64,000 nucleotides of DNA from positions 663,501-727,500 of the forward strand of contig JACRPY010000002.1 of NCBI GenBank assembly GCA_016222945.1. The letters are read 5' to 3'. Of the stretch, positions 25,765 through 33,591 are shown piece after piece. A program made the translations under genes and the position numbers. Position 1 is the stretch's first letter; each line of letters opens with the position of its first letter. The notes beneath the pieces are model-generated. The model was given only the letters and a program-made list of their open reading frames with translations, was not told where the DNA came from and searched no databases. The DNA is from Methanobacterium sp. (GTDB lineage Archaea; Methanobacteriota; Methanobacteria; Methanobacteriales; Methanobacteriaceae).

Positions 25765-27138
25765 ATGGCTGTTACTGCAATGGATGTTTACAGATTACTT
25801 CCAAAAACAAACTGTGCAAAATGTGGAGAGGCATCATGTATGGCATTTGCCACAAAACTCTCAGAAAAAGAAATGGACCTTGAATTATGCACACAACTAG
25901 CAGCAGATGAATTTGACAAGCTTGCAGATTTACTTGCACCTGCTGTAAAAGAAATAACAATTGGTAAAGGCGATAAAGCTATAATAGTAGGTGGAGATGA
26001 AGTCCTTTACAGATATGAATTAACTTATTATAACCAAACTCCTCTTGTAATTGATATAGCTGATGATATGGAAGATGCTGCCTTTGAAGAGAGGGTTAAA
26101 ATCATAGAAGACACACAATTTGAAAGAACAGGAGAACTGCTCACACTTGATGCTATAGCAATCAGAAACAAGTCAGGAGATGCTTCTAAGTTCAAAGAAG
26201 CTGTTGAAAAACTTAAAAAATCTAAATTAGCATTAGTCTTATGTTCATTTGATGCTGATGCAATGAAAGCAGCACTTGAAGTTGTTGGAGATGAACGACC
26301 ATTAATTTATGGTGCAACAGAAAACAACATAGAGCAAATGGCATCACTTGCACTTGAATACGATTGTCCAATCGCACTCTTTGTTCCAAACGACCTTGAA
26401 AAAATGAAGGAATTTTCAAGGACATTAAGGGCAAAAGGAATTACAGACATAATTCTTGATCCTGGTACATATGTAGGTGATGGAATTGGAGATACTTTAG
26501 ATGACTTTGTAATGATAAGAAGACTCGCAATTGAAGAGCGAGATGAAGACTTCAGATTCCCAATTTTAGGAATTCCAGCATTAACATGGCTTAACAGTGA
26601 AGAAGATGAAGTTAATACGGCCATAAAAGAAGCTACAATTGCAGCAACACTTATAAACAAATATGCAGACATCATGATAATTCATGGAACTGAAATATGG
26701 GAGTTAATACCTGTTTTAACATTAAGACAGAGTATTTTCACTGATCCAAGGAAACCTCAAGCAGTAGATGCGGGAGTATATGAATTTGGTGAACTAAACG
26801 AAGATTCGCCTGTTGCATTAACCACAAACTTTGCACTTACCTACTACACAGTAGAAGGAGATTTAAAGTCAGGGAAGGCCAACGGTTATCTTTTAGTGCT
26901 TGATACTGAAGGTAGAGCTGTAGATGTGGCAGTTGCCGGTGGTCAATTCAATGGAAAGGCTGTCGCTGATTTAATAAAAGAAACAGGTATTGAAGATAAA
27001 GTTAAAACCAGAAAACTGGTAATACCAGGTCTTGGGGCACCTACAAGTGGTGAAATAGAAGATGACACTGGATGGGAAGTTATTGTAGGTCCAAGAGATT
27101 CATCAGCACTTTCTGATTTCCTTAAAGATAAGGTATAA
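25765..27138 (+). CDS. cdhE: CODH/ACS gamma subunit (corrinoid Fe-S protein large subunit)
   Basis: A ~457-residue subunit holding both the 4Fe-4S cluster and the corrinoid. The N-terminus has the cluster motif TNCAKCGEASCMAFA plus a fourth Cys (DLELC); the middle is a TIM barrel, and the C-terminal domain (NFALTYYTVEGDLKSGK, VIPGLGAPTSGE) binds the corrinoid. I start at ATG 25765, which follows GGAGG at 25753; the ATG at 25744 overlapping the cdhD stop lacks a ribosome site. Confidence 0.95.
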   Translation: MAVTAMDVYRLLPKTNCAKCGEASCMAFATKLSEKEMDLELCTQLAADEFDKLADLLAPAVKEITIGKGDKAIIVGGDEVLYRYELTYYNQTPLVIDIADDMEDAAFEERVKIIEDTQFERTGELLTLDAIAIRNKSGDASKFKEAVEKLKKSKLALVLCSFDADAMKAALEVVGDERPLIYGATENNIEQMASLALEYDCPIALFVPNDLEKMKEFSRTLRAKGITDIILDPGTYVGDGIGDTLDDFVMIRRLAIEERDEDFRFPILGIPALTWLNSEEDEVNTAIKEATIAATLINKYADIMIIHGTEIWELIPVLTLRQSIFTDPRKPQAVDAGVYEFGELNEDSPVALTTNFALTYYTVEGDLKSGKANGYLLVLDTEGRAVDVAVAGGQFNGKAVADLIKETGIEDKVKTRKLVIPGLGAPTSGEIEDDTGWEVIVGPRDSSALSDFLKDKV

Positions 27139-27173
27139 CTAATAATTGATTAAAACCAGAGAGGACAGATACT

Positions 27174-27641
27174 ATGAAGACACTGATGGTTGTAGATCCG
27201 AGAATGTGCACAGAGTGCAAAGACTGCATTACAGCATGCCAAAAAGAACATGGAACAGCAAGAGCGAAAAAAAGTAGTTCTATTCCAATTTTTTGTATGC
27301 ATTGTCATCCAGATAAAGCTCCATGCGCACGGATATGTCCAACAGGAGCTATAAGAGAAGAAAAAGGCACACTTAAAGTGGATGAAGATGCATGTATTTT
27401 ATGCAGGCTCTGCATGATCGCATGCCCAATAGGGATCATTGCAATAGATGAAGAGAAAAAAACCGCACAAAAATGCACATTATGCATGGAAACTGATGAA
27501 ATTCTACCTGCATGTGTTGAAGCTTGTAAAGACAATGTCTTAAAGGTATTCTCAATAAAAGAACTTGAAGAACTTAAAAAAGATGTTTCATTTGCAGAAA
27601 TTCTTGAAGAAACATTGAAATCGTGTCAGAATAAGCTTTAA
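27174..27641 (+). CDS. Polyferredoxin-type Fe-S protein at the end of the cdh operon
   Basis: A 155-residue protein with Cys motifs for up to four 4Fe-4S clusters in the HycB/DMSO-reductase-B style: CTECKDCITACQ, CMHCHPDKAPCARICP, CILCRLCMIACP and CTLCMETDEILPACVEAC. It is likely the electron-transfer partner feeding reduced ferredoxin electrons to CdhA. It lies 35 bases after cdhE and is probably the last gene of the operon. Its last four bases overlap the convergent methyltransferase gene. Similar proteins (PorE/PorF) serve the por operon in this window. Confidence 0.85.
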   Translation: MKTLMVVDPRMCTECKDCITACQKEHGTARAKKSSSIPIFCMHCHPDKAPCARICPTGAIREEKGTLKVDEDACILCRLCMIACPIGIIAIDEEKKTAQKCTLCMETDEILPACVEACKDNVLKVFSIKELEELKKDVSFAEILEETLKSCQNKL

Positions 27642-28177
27642 TCAACTTTTTTCTTTATTTTTCCTTTAACAATACAAATTCCTTCATTTTTTAATATTTC
27701 TTTTTTCATTTCCATACCACCAAAAAAATCTCCAACACTTAGATCGGATTTCACGACTCTGTGACAGGGAATTATTAGTGGAAGAGGATTTTTACTGATT
27801 GCAGTTCCAACAGCCCTATAAGCTTTTGAATTTATTGCTTCTGCAATTTGTTTGTATGTTCTAACTTCGCCATAAGGAATTTTAGAGACTTCCTGAAGTA
27901 CTTCTTTTTGAAAATCACCCATATCCGGAATATCTATATTAAAATGAATTTTTTCACCATAATAGGATTTACAAACATTTTTTGCATATTTTTGGTATTT
28001 ATTAGATATTTTAAATGAAGAACACGTTTTTTTAATTTCATTAATTGCATTTTGCTTACTTTCTTTTGGCAAGGAACATTTGATAATGTTACCTTCTTTA
28101 GAAACACCCACTGCAAAATAAAGTCCATCAAGTTCATATGTTGATATTGTAACTTCCGCTCTGTGATTTTTGCTCAT
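27638..28177 (-). CDS. ogt: Methylated-DNA--protein-cysteine methyltransferase (MGMT/Ogt)
   Basis: A 179-residue DNA repair protein. The C-terminal half has the helix-turn-helix (GEVRTYKQIAEAINS), the Arg-finger region (YRAVGTAISKNPLPLII) and the active-site PCHRVV, whose Cys irreversibly accepts the alkyl group from O6-alkylguanine. The N-terminal domain is divergent, as is normal. It is convergent with the cdh-operon ferredoxin and overlaps it by four bases. The reductase gene lies 26 bases upstream on the same strand. Confidence 0.93.
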   Translation of the reverse strand: MSKNHRAEVTISTYELDGLYFAVGVSKEGNIIKCSLPKESKQNAINEIKKTCSSFKISNKYQKYAKNVCKSYYGEKIHFNIDIPDMGDFQKEVLQEVSKIPYGEVRTYKQIAEAINSKAYRAVGTAISKNPLPLIIPCHRVVKSDLSVGDFFGGMEMKKEILKNEGICIVKGKIKKKVD

Positions 28178-28203
28178 TTAAAGTCCACTTAACAGTTAAT
28201 AAA

Positions 28204-29352
28204 TCAAATTATATCTTTTAAAACTCTAAAAAGGCTGGGAGATTCTTTTGCAAGGCCTAATAATGATTTTGCTGAAATAGATTTACCTTCATTTTTCTGC
28301 ATAAATCTTGCAAGTGCATTTAACTCATTATCACTAAGTTTTTCCATGATTTTTCGATATTTAAGTGATCTTTTAATATCACGTTCAATCTCGTTTTTCC
28401 ATGATTTTTCATATACTTCTAAGGACTTTTCAGATACATCTTCGTTTTTTATGGCATTTGCAGCTACTTTACCAGCTATTTTTGCGCATATTGTTGCAAA
28501 ATGAATTCCCCCACCAGTTATAGGATCTACATGTCCTGCAGCATCCCCAACAACCAGTAATCCGTCAGCATACGTTTTTTCAATATTTCCTGAAACTGGA
28601 ACTCCTCCTACATTAATTTCAATAGGAGTACCGCCAAGATTTGAGGTGAATTTGTTTAGATATTCATACGCTGTTTTTTTAGAGCTTCTAACCCCAATTC
28701 CAACATTGGCGACGCCATTTTCATTGGGAAAAATCCAAACATATCCTCCCGGAGCAATTTCATTTCCAAAATAAAACTGCATATAATTTGGATCAGTTTC
28801 AATACCTGCCATTTTGTATTGAACACACGAACAAAGGTCATTCACGTCCCAAAGTGAGTTTAATCCTGCCATTCTTGCTACATTTGATTCTATTCCATCT
28901 GCAGCAATAACCATGTCTGCTTCAATTTCAATGGTTTTACCCATATGCTTTGCAACCACGCCTTTAATCTTTCCATCTTTAATAATAAGATCCTTTACCG
29001 TGGTTTTAACCATGATTTCTGTCCCTGCTTTGGCTGATTCAACAGCAAGACTTTTATCAAACAGTTTCCTATCTAAAATGTAACCATTTTCATTAGAAGG
29101 ATCCATTCTAAAACTATTTCCATCAGGAGAATGGATATCTGCACCATATATTTCTGAACGTATGTATTTGCTTGAAGGTTTTATTCCTAAAGTTTGAAAA
29201 GTTACTTCGCTTGTAGCTTCTGCACATTGGAGGGGAACTCCAATTTCTGGCCTTTTTTCAATCATTAACACATCTACATCATTTTTAGATGCGAAAAGTG
29301 ATGAAACAGAACCTGCAACACGCCCTCCTACAACGACAACATCATATTTCAT
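28204..29352 (-). CDS. FAD-dependent geranylgeranyl reductase family protein
   Basis: A 382-residue flavoprotein. It has an N-terminal FAD dinucleotide fold (YDVVVVGGRVAGSVSSLFA), the PLQCAEATSE region, the PxxYxWxFP-like motif (GGYVWIFPNENGVANVGIG), and the second FAD motif LLVVGDAAGHVDPITGGGI. In archaea this family saturates the isoprenoid chains of membrane lipids or related prenyl groups. Several paralogues are usual in methanogens, so the exact substrate is uncertain. GGAGGTAAATGA precedes the ATG. The ferredoxin gene upstream on the same strand may supply electrons. Confidence 0.88.
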   Translation of the reverse strand: MKYDVVVVGGRVAGSVSSLFASKNDVDVLMIEKRPEIGVPLQCAEATSEVTFQTLGIKPSSKYIRSEIYGADIHSPDGNSFRMDPSNENGYILDRKLFDKSLAVESAKAGTEIMVKTTVKDLIIKDGKIKGVVAKHMGKTIEIEADMVIAADGIESNVARMAGLNSLWDVNDLCSCVQYKMAGIETDPNYMQFYFGNEIAPGGYVWIFPNENGVANVGIGVRSSKKTAYEYLNKFTSNLGGTPIEINVGGVPVSGNIEKTYADGLLVVGDAAGHVDPITGGGIHFATICAKIAGKVAANAIKNEDVSEKSLEVYEKSWKNEIERDIKRSLKYRKIMEKLSDNELNALARFMQKNEGKSISAKSLLGLAKESPSLFRVLKDII

Positions 29353-29391
29353 TCATTTACCTCCAAATTTGTCAAAATTTTTGGGGCCTTT

Positions 29392-29533
29392 CGAACACTG
29401 CTTGTTCGGGGCATGCAAAAACCATAGGTTTTTGCGGTTACGAAGTTATGCTTCGTAAACATCGGAAATTCTGTGAATTTTAGAAAAATGCGTTGAATTT
29501 TTCTAACTTCCAAAAAATTTATAGAATTTTTTG
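29392..29533. repeat. Array of six consecutive hairpins
   Basis: Six short inverted repeats follow one another: CGAACA/TGTTCG (29392-29408); GCAAAAACC/GGTTTTTGC (29415-29435, 3-base loop); TTACGAAG/CTTCGTAA (29438-29458); AAATTC/GAATTT (29466-29480); TAGAAAAAT/ATTTTTCTA (29481-29505); CAAAAAATT/AATTTTTTG (29511-29533). It fills the gap between the ferredoxin gene and the reductase gene, both on the minus strand; the last hairpin covers the ferredoxin stop codon. The second hairpin recurs with changes at 30158-30174 and 39773-39790, so it is a dispersed palindrome family. Confidence 0.85.
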
Positions 29534-29713
29534 AGAATTTCCTTCAACCTCCAAAAGTAATGCTCCAAGAGGACATATTATGGTACATCTTCCACAATCA
29601 TTGCAATTATCCTCATTGACAAATATTATGCTTTCAGTAAGTTCCAGGGAATTATTAGGGCACACGCTGATACATGCACCGCAGCACCCGCATTTTTCAA
29701 TATTAAATTTCAT
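29519..29713 (-). CDS. Small 2[4Fe-4S] ferredoxin
   Basis: A 64-residue protein with two cluster motifs, CGCCGACISVCPNNSLEL and CNDCGRCTIICPLGALLL, the normal arrangement of a clostridial-type ferredoxin. It is a soluble one-electron carrier. It lies upstream of the geranylgeranyl reductase gene on the same strand, separated by a hairpin array, and is a plausible electron donor for that enzyme. GGTGAAAATTA precedes the ATG. Confidence 0.9.
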   Translation of the reverse strand: MKFNIEKCGCCGACISVCPNNSLELTESIIFVNEDNCNDCGRCTIICPLGALLLEVEGNSQKIL

Positions 29714-30028
29714 TAATTTTCACCAATAATTTTAAGCAGAAACTATTAAAGATTACTATACAGAAATCATGTGTAATTGGAATAATATAAAACTTTTTGA
29801 GAAATTTAGATAGGGATGGACTTTATAAACTGTTTATTGACCATATTATTAAATAAAAATCTATAAAAAAGACTTTCAGGGTTTTTAGGCCCTCTAATTT
29901 TTCTGTGGTAAAAGCTTAAATACCAGTTATTCATAACTATAGTGTACTCGTATAATTTTATGAGTTCATATATGAAGGTTTAATCTAATTTTATGAAATT
30001 ATAGCTTAGTTAGAAAGTAAACCGTTAA
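29714..30028. other. Intergenic region with promoter-like and hairpin elements, no gene found
   Basis: About 315 bases between the ferredoxin gene (minus) and the tRNA-Leu promoter. No credible ORF. It holds a TATA-like CTTAAATA at 29915-29922 and, where its transcript would begin, a hairpin ACTCGTA/TATGAGT (29946-29952 with 29959-29965, one G-T pair). A T-rich tract with a short stem lies at 29878-29902. A short non-coding RNA starting near 29945 is possible but unproven. Confidence 0.35.
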
Positions 30029-30039
30029 CTTAATATATG
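30029..30039 (+). promoter_or_regulatory. TATA box of tRNA-Leu
   Basis: CTTAATATATG is centred ~29 bases before the 5' end of tRNA-Leu, the normal archaeal distance, and is preceded by an A/C-containing BRE-like stretch (ACCGTTAA). Confidence 0.6.
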
Positions 30040-30062
30040 ACATCAAATAACTTTTATGTTAT

Positions 30063-30146
30063 GCAGGGGTGCCCGAGCTGGCCAAAGGGGGTGGACTTAA
30101 GATCCTCTGGCGTAGGCCTACGTGGGTTCGAATCCCATCCCCTGCA
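30063..30146 (+). tRNA. tRNA-Leu (anticodon TAA)
   Basis: An 84-base class II tRNA. Acceptor GCAGGGG pairs with CCCCTGC; D-stem CCC/GGG; anticodon loop CTTAAGA with anticodon TAA at 30098-30100; long variable arm with stem CGTA/TACG; T-arm GTGGG-TTCGAAT-CCCAT. Discriminator A, no encoded CCA. The anticodon stem (GTGGA/TCCTC) has a U-U mismatch at the 28-42 pair. No intron. Confidence 0.95.
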
Positions 30147-30156
30147 CTTAACCTTT

Positions 30157-30238
30157 CAAAAATCATAGATTTTTTACCGCAAAAATTAAATTTTTGCAGG
30201 TTTTTTCCTTGAAAAAAAGGTCCGCACTTCGTTGTGGA
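30157..30238. repeat. Second palindrome cluster, after tRNA-Leu
   Basis: AAAAATC-ATA-GATTTTT (30158-30174) is a variant of the hairpin at 29415-29435. It is followed by GCAAAAATT-A-AATTTTTGC (30179-30197) and TCCGCA/TGTGGA (30221-30238, one G-T pair). The first could act as a terminator for tRNA-Leu (TTTTTT at 30170-30175), but the clustered form matches the 29392 array. Confidence 0.7.
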
Positions 30239-30289
30239 GGGATAATTAAAGAATTTGATATTTATGGTTCATTAATATAATATCTTTAT

Positions 30290-30297
30290 TTTAAATA
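30290..30297 (+). promoter_or_regulatory. TATA box of tRNA-Thr
   Basis: TTTAAATA is centred ~29 bases before tRNA-Thr, within an AT-rich block that separates the two tRNA genes, so each tRNA has its own promoter. Confidence 0.55.
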
Positions 30298-30322
30298 ATA
30301 ATGATAAAATAAACTCCATTTG

Positions 30323-30395
30323 GCCCTAGTGGCTTAGCCGGTAGAGCGATGCCTTGGTAAGGCATAGATCGGGGGTTCGAATCCCCCCTGGGGCT
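30323..30395 (+). tRNA. tRNA-Thr (anticodon GGT)
   Basis: A 73-base tRNA. Acceptor GCCCTAG pairs with CTGGGGC (one G-T pair); anticodon stem ATGCC/GGCAT with loop TTGGTAA, anticodon GGT at 30356-30358; T-arm GGGGG-TTCGAAT-CCCCC. Discriminator T, as usual for archaeal tRNA-Thr; no encoded CCA. A T-run follows at 30395-30399. Confidence 0.95.
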
Positions 30396-30539
30396 TTTTA
30401 ATTTTTATTTTAAATTAATTAGAATTCATTTCATTATATTCATTATAATGCTTTTTAGGAAAAAAGTTGTACTAAAAGTTTATATCATTGTAAGTTTTAT
30501 TTAATTAGCAATACTATTATTGTATTCAGGTGACAATTC

Positions 30540-31346
30540 ATGGAAAAGAAAATAGCACAAATATCAGATATACATTTTGGTGAGAAAAACTTTTCACAGG
30601 ACTTAAAAAACAATTTATTAAAACAATTGGAAGAAGAAAACCCTGATCTTATCATTATTGCGGGAGATTTAACTACTCAAGGGTATGCTCATGAATATGA
30701 GGATGCAGCTGTTTTTGTTGATGAAATTAAAACAATAACAGAAGCACATATAATTCCAGGGAATCATGATGCTCGAAATGTGGGATTACTCCATTTTGAA
30801 AAGTTAATTGGAGAAAGAAAATTTTTACATATGGATAAAAGTGGAGGGTTTGCTATTTTAGGTCTTGATTCATCTGAACCAGATATTAACGATGGCCAAA
30901 TTGGAGTGGATCAACTGGAATGGCTTAAAAATGAATTGGACAAAATACCCGATGATCTATGTAAAATAGTAACATTTCACCATCATTTACTCCCTATACC
31001 TCAAACAGGAAGAGAAAGGAATATATTACTTGATTCAGGGGATTTATTAAGAGTATTCAGTGATTATGGTGTTGATTTTGTTTTAAATGGGCATAAACAT
31101 GTCCCTAACGTTTGGATGATTGAGAGGATGGTTACATTAAATTCGGGGACTGCAACAACCCGAAAATTAAGAGGTCACACTTATCCATCACATAATCAGC
31201 TGATAATAAAGGATGATCAGATTCTTGTAAACTTGATAAATACTGAAACCGGTTATAAAAGAGAATTAGCTAATTATTCGGTTAAAGTTGAAAAAGAGGA
31301 ATATTTAATCTGTTCATACAAGCACAATTCTCTAAATGTACTATAA
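30540..31346 (+). CDS. Metallophosphoesterase (calcineurin-like)
   Basis: A 268-residue phosphoesterase with the metal-binding motif series: ISDIHFGE (Asp-x-His), IIAGDLTTQG (Gly-Asp), IPGNHDAR (Gly-Asn-His-Asp), TFHHHLLP and NGHKHVPNVW (Gly-His-x-His). It is close to the CpdA/Icc branch, which includes cyclic-nucleotide phosphodiesterases, but the substrate cannot be inferred. No signal peptide, so cytoplasmic. GGTGACAATTC precedes ATG 30540. It stands alone between the tRNA genes and the membrane-protein/PhoU pair. Confidence 0.88.
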   Translation: MEKKIAQISDIHFGEKNFSQDLKNNLLKQLEEENPDLIIIAGDLTTQGYAHEYEDAAVFVDEIKTITEAHIIPGNHDARNVGLLHFEKLIGERKFLHMDKSGGFAILGLDSSEPDINDGQIGVDQLEWLKNELDKIPDDLCKIVTFHHHLLPIPQTGRERNILLDSGDLLRVFSDYGVDFVLNGHKHVPNVWMIERMVTLNSGTATTRKLRGHTYPSHNQLIIKDDQILVNLINTETGYKRELANYSVKVEKEEYLICSYKHNSLNVL

Positions 31347-31458
31347 CTGCAGGTTATCAAGCTCATTATTTCCTTTTAGATTAGATTGTAAAAAATAGGG
31401 ATTTATCCAAGCTATTAAAGTTATATTAAGAAGATTATGTACTGTAAATAGTGATAAA

Positions 31459-32055
31459 ATGTCAAAAATGTTAGATGTAGTAATGGCGGGTGTAATTTCA
31501 GGAATTGTTGCTTTTACTACCTCAAAAATAGGAATCGCAGGAACGATTTTAGGGGCAGTTATAGGGGCGATGCTTTATCAAGTGATGTCGCATTACATAA
31601 AGGAACCTCTTGAAAGCGTAAAAACCAAAAAAATCGAAACCAGGATAGTTTATACTATTCCTCTCATGATTATTGTAGGTATTGAAATAATCTATATATT
31701 TTCTGCCATATACGGAAAACCAGAACAAATATTTTATTTACTGGAAAACGCCACAAATTGGGCCCTTTTTAAATCAATTGGAATTGGACTTATCTTTATG
31801 GGGATTTATCCTATTTTACAACCGGAGAATATAAAAAGATCCTATGGATACATGCTTTTATCCGTGGGTGTAATAAAACTTTTAAATGGATTTGTAGATG
31901 TAAATTCGCCATTTGTAACATTATATAAGCCCTATTTTGTAGAATTTGGCTTTATCATTTCGCTTGTGGTGGTGGCAGTACTTTCCTACGTTATTATATC
32001 CATAATTCAAGAATCAATAGTAATTAACCGTGAACCAGAGGACAATAAAAGTTAA
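31459..32055 (+). CDS. Uncharacterised multi-pass membrane protein paired with a wHTH-PhoU regulator
   Basis: A 198-residue protein that I do not recognise. The first ~45 residues have a Gly-rich helix pair (GVISGIVAFTTSKIGIAG, GTILGAVIGAML), followed by about four more helices and a charged tail. GTGATAAA precedes the ATG. The stop is only 9 bases before the wHTH-PhoU gene, so the two are likely cotranscribed and it could be a membrane partner of that regulator; this link is context only. It is not a Pst component. Confidence 0.6.
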   Translation: MSKMLDVVMAGVISGIVAFTTSKIGIAGTILGAVIGAMLYQVMSHYIKEPLESVKTKKIETRIVYTIPLMIIVGIEIIYIFSAIYGKPEQIFYLLENATNWALFKSIGIGLIFMGIYPILQPENIKRSYGYMLLSVGVIKLLNGFVDVNSPFVTLYKPYFVEFGFIISLVVVAVLSYVIISIIQESIVINREPEDNKS

Positions 32056-32064
32056 AGGGGTAAT

Positions 32065-32979
32065 ATGACAAAAAAAACCAAAAACATTACATTAAAAGCA
32101 ATAATAGATATTATACTCTATGAACATCCATCTACACAGGATGAAATTGCCGAACGATTGGGAATAACCAGAAGATATGTCACAAAATTATTAAAACCCC
32201 TTATAGAGAAAGGTGTTGTAAAAAGAGCTTATACTATTGATTTAAAGAAATTTGAAGAATTTTCAGAAATGTTTGAAGAAGAAAAAACATCAAGAGAACA
32301 TGCAGGAACTGTATATATCAAGGATATGATAAAAAACATGTCAAATCATGTTTTAAAACAGCTTGATAGATCATTTGAAGCTCTTTCTAGTTTTGACACA
32401 GAATTAGCCAATAAAGCGCTTCAGATGGATTTTATTACAAATAATATGCATGAAAAGGTAAGATCCTCAGTGGACATGGCATTATCAATGAATCCTTCAT
32501 CAGAATTCAGTAAAACAATGGCCTTTAGCGAAGTTGCGTCTGATTTAGAACGTATTGGTGACCATTCATGTCAGTTTGCAAATTTTACATTAAAAGAATC
32601 ATATGAAATAGACCCTGAAATGCTTAAATACATACAGGAAATGTTTGAAACTGCTAAAGACATGGTTGATTACTCAATGGAAGCTTTTTTAAATGAAAGA
32701 ACTGATTTAAAAAATAAAGTAATGGATTCTGAGGAGAGGATCCATGTTTTACAAAAGAAAGCTTTAAATTGTATTGCAACTCAAATGGCAGAAGCTTCTT
32801 TTGATGATACTGAGCGTTCAACATATTACCTTTCCCTTTCAAGAGTAGTTAAAGCTTTTGAGAGAATTGGTGATATATCTATTGAAATAATTGATGCTTC
32901 AAGGGAATTTTATGACAATATTCCCAGAACCACAACTCCAGAACGTTTCAGGCGAAAATCAAGAAATTCGTTAAAATAA
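32065..32979 (+). CDS. PhoU-domain regulator with N-terminal winged helix
   Basis: A 304-residue protein. Residues ~10-65 form a DNA-binding helix-turn-helix (STQDEIAERLGITRRYVTKL, then a wing ending in VVKRAYTIDL). Residues ~85-290 are two PhoU three-helix repeats with the E-x3-D metal-site pattern in both (EVASDLERIGDH and RVVKAFERIGDI). It is probably a transcription factor of the phosphate response that senses the Pst transporter, unlike the separate plain PhoU at 38032. GGGGTAAT precedes ATG 32065. The pst genes begin ~600 bases downstream. Confidence 0.82.
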   Translation: MTKKTKNITLKAIIDIILYEHPSTQDEIAERLGITRRYVTKLLKPLIEKGVVKRAYTIDLKKFEEFSEMFEEEKTSREHAGTVYIKDMIKNMSNHVLKQLDRSFEALSSFDTELANKALQMDFITNNMHEKVRSSVDMALSMNPSSEFSKTMAFSEVASDLERIGDHSCQFANFTLKESYEIDPEMLKYIQEMFETAKDMVDYSMEAFLNERTDLKNKVMDSEERIHVLQKKALNCIATQMAEASFDDTERSTYYLSLSRVVKAFERIGDISIEIIDASREFYDNIPRTTTPERFRRKSRNSLK

Positions 32980-33025
32980 TGAATAAAATATTTAATACAT
33001 GTTTAAAAAAAGGAAAAGTTTTTGT

Positions 33026-33295
33026 TTAGTCTTTTTCTTTTTCCATGTATTCTTTGATTTTTTTTTCTTCCCATTCTTTGGAGAAAATTCCATGGGTCAT
33101 GAAAACAGATAAGCCGTGTACAAAAAGTCCAATTCCCCAGAAGAATGTTACAAACAGGAACCACCAAAATCCGGGAGTAGTAAAGAAGTTAAGAACTGCA
33201 AGGAACACATTTACCACAATAAAAGAGATTAAATGGCAATAAAAACCTTTTATTTCTCCAACCTTTTTTTTGGCTCTTTCATATTTTTCATCCAT
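33026..33295 (-). CDS. 2TM-domain protein
   Basis: An 89-residue membrane protein of the 2TM family. It has a charged N-terminus with the family motif (AKKKVGEIKGFYCHLISF), two helices joined by a Trp-rich turn (PGFWWFLFVTFFWGIGLF), and a Lys/Glu-rich end. In bacteria this domain is often fused to histidine kinases or LytTR regulators; alone its function is unknown. It lies on the opposite strand between the PhoU-like gene and pstS1 and shows no tie to phosphate transport. Confidence 0.78.
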   Translation of the reverse strand: MDEKYERAKKKVGEIKGFYCHLISFIVVNVFLAVLNFFTTPGFWWFLFVTFFWGIGLFVHGLSVFMTHGIFSKEWEEKKIKEYMEKEKD

Positions 33296-33591
33296 TTTAT
33301 AACTCCTTATTTCTTATTTATACAATTTAGTTTAAGTATTATATAAATTTTAGGTTTATTAGCTTTTTATGTTTTGAATATTGGGTTTTTTGCTTAAAAT
33401 AGAGTTATAATTACTTATTTTGTAAAATACTTTGAATATACGAACTTTTCGCTTTTAGTAAAGTAATGTTCTTATTTGGTGAATTATTATACTATTTCTT
33501 TTTTCAATAAGTTCACTTATTGTGTTAATTGATACACAAATAGTAACATTTAAATATATGTTTTTGATTAGTATAGGTGAGGTGAAATGAA
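33296..33591. other. Long upstream region of pstS1
   Basis: About 296 AT-rich bases without an ORF between the divergent 2TM gene and pstS1. It contains a TATA-like TTTAAATATATG (33549-33560) and a small inverted repeat TGTGT-N8-ACACA (33521-33538), a candidate site for a phosphate regulator. GGTGAGGTG at 33577-33585 serves as ribosome site for ATG 33592. Confidence 0.4.

Noticed and set aside
30063..30395. tRNA-associated integrated element
   Set aside because: No integrase, no repeated tRNA 3' fragment and no shift in gene content near the two tRNA genes.
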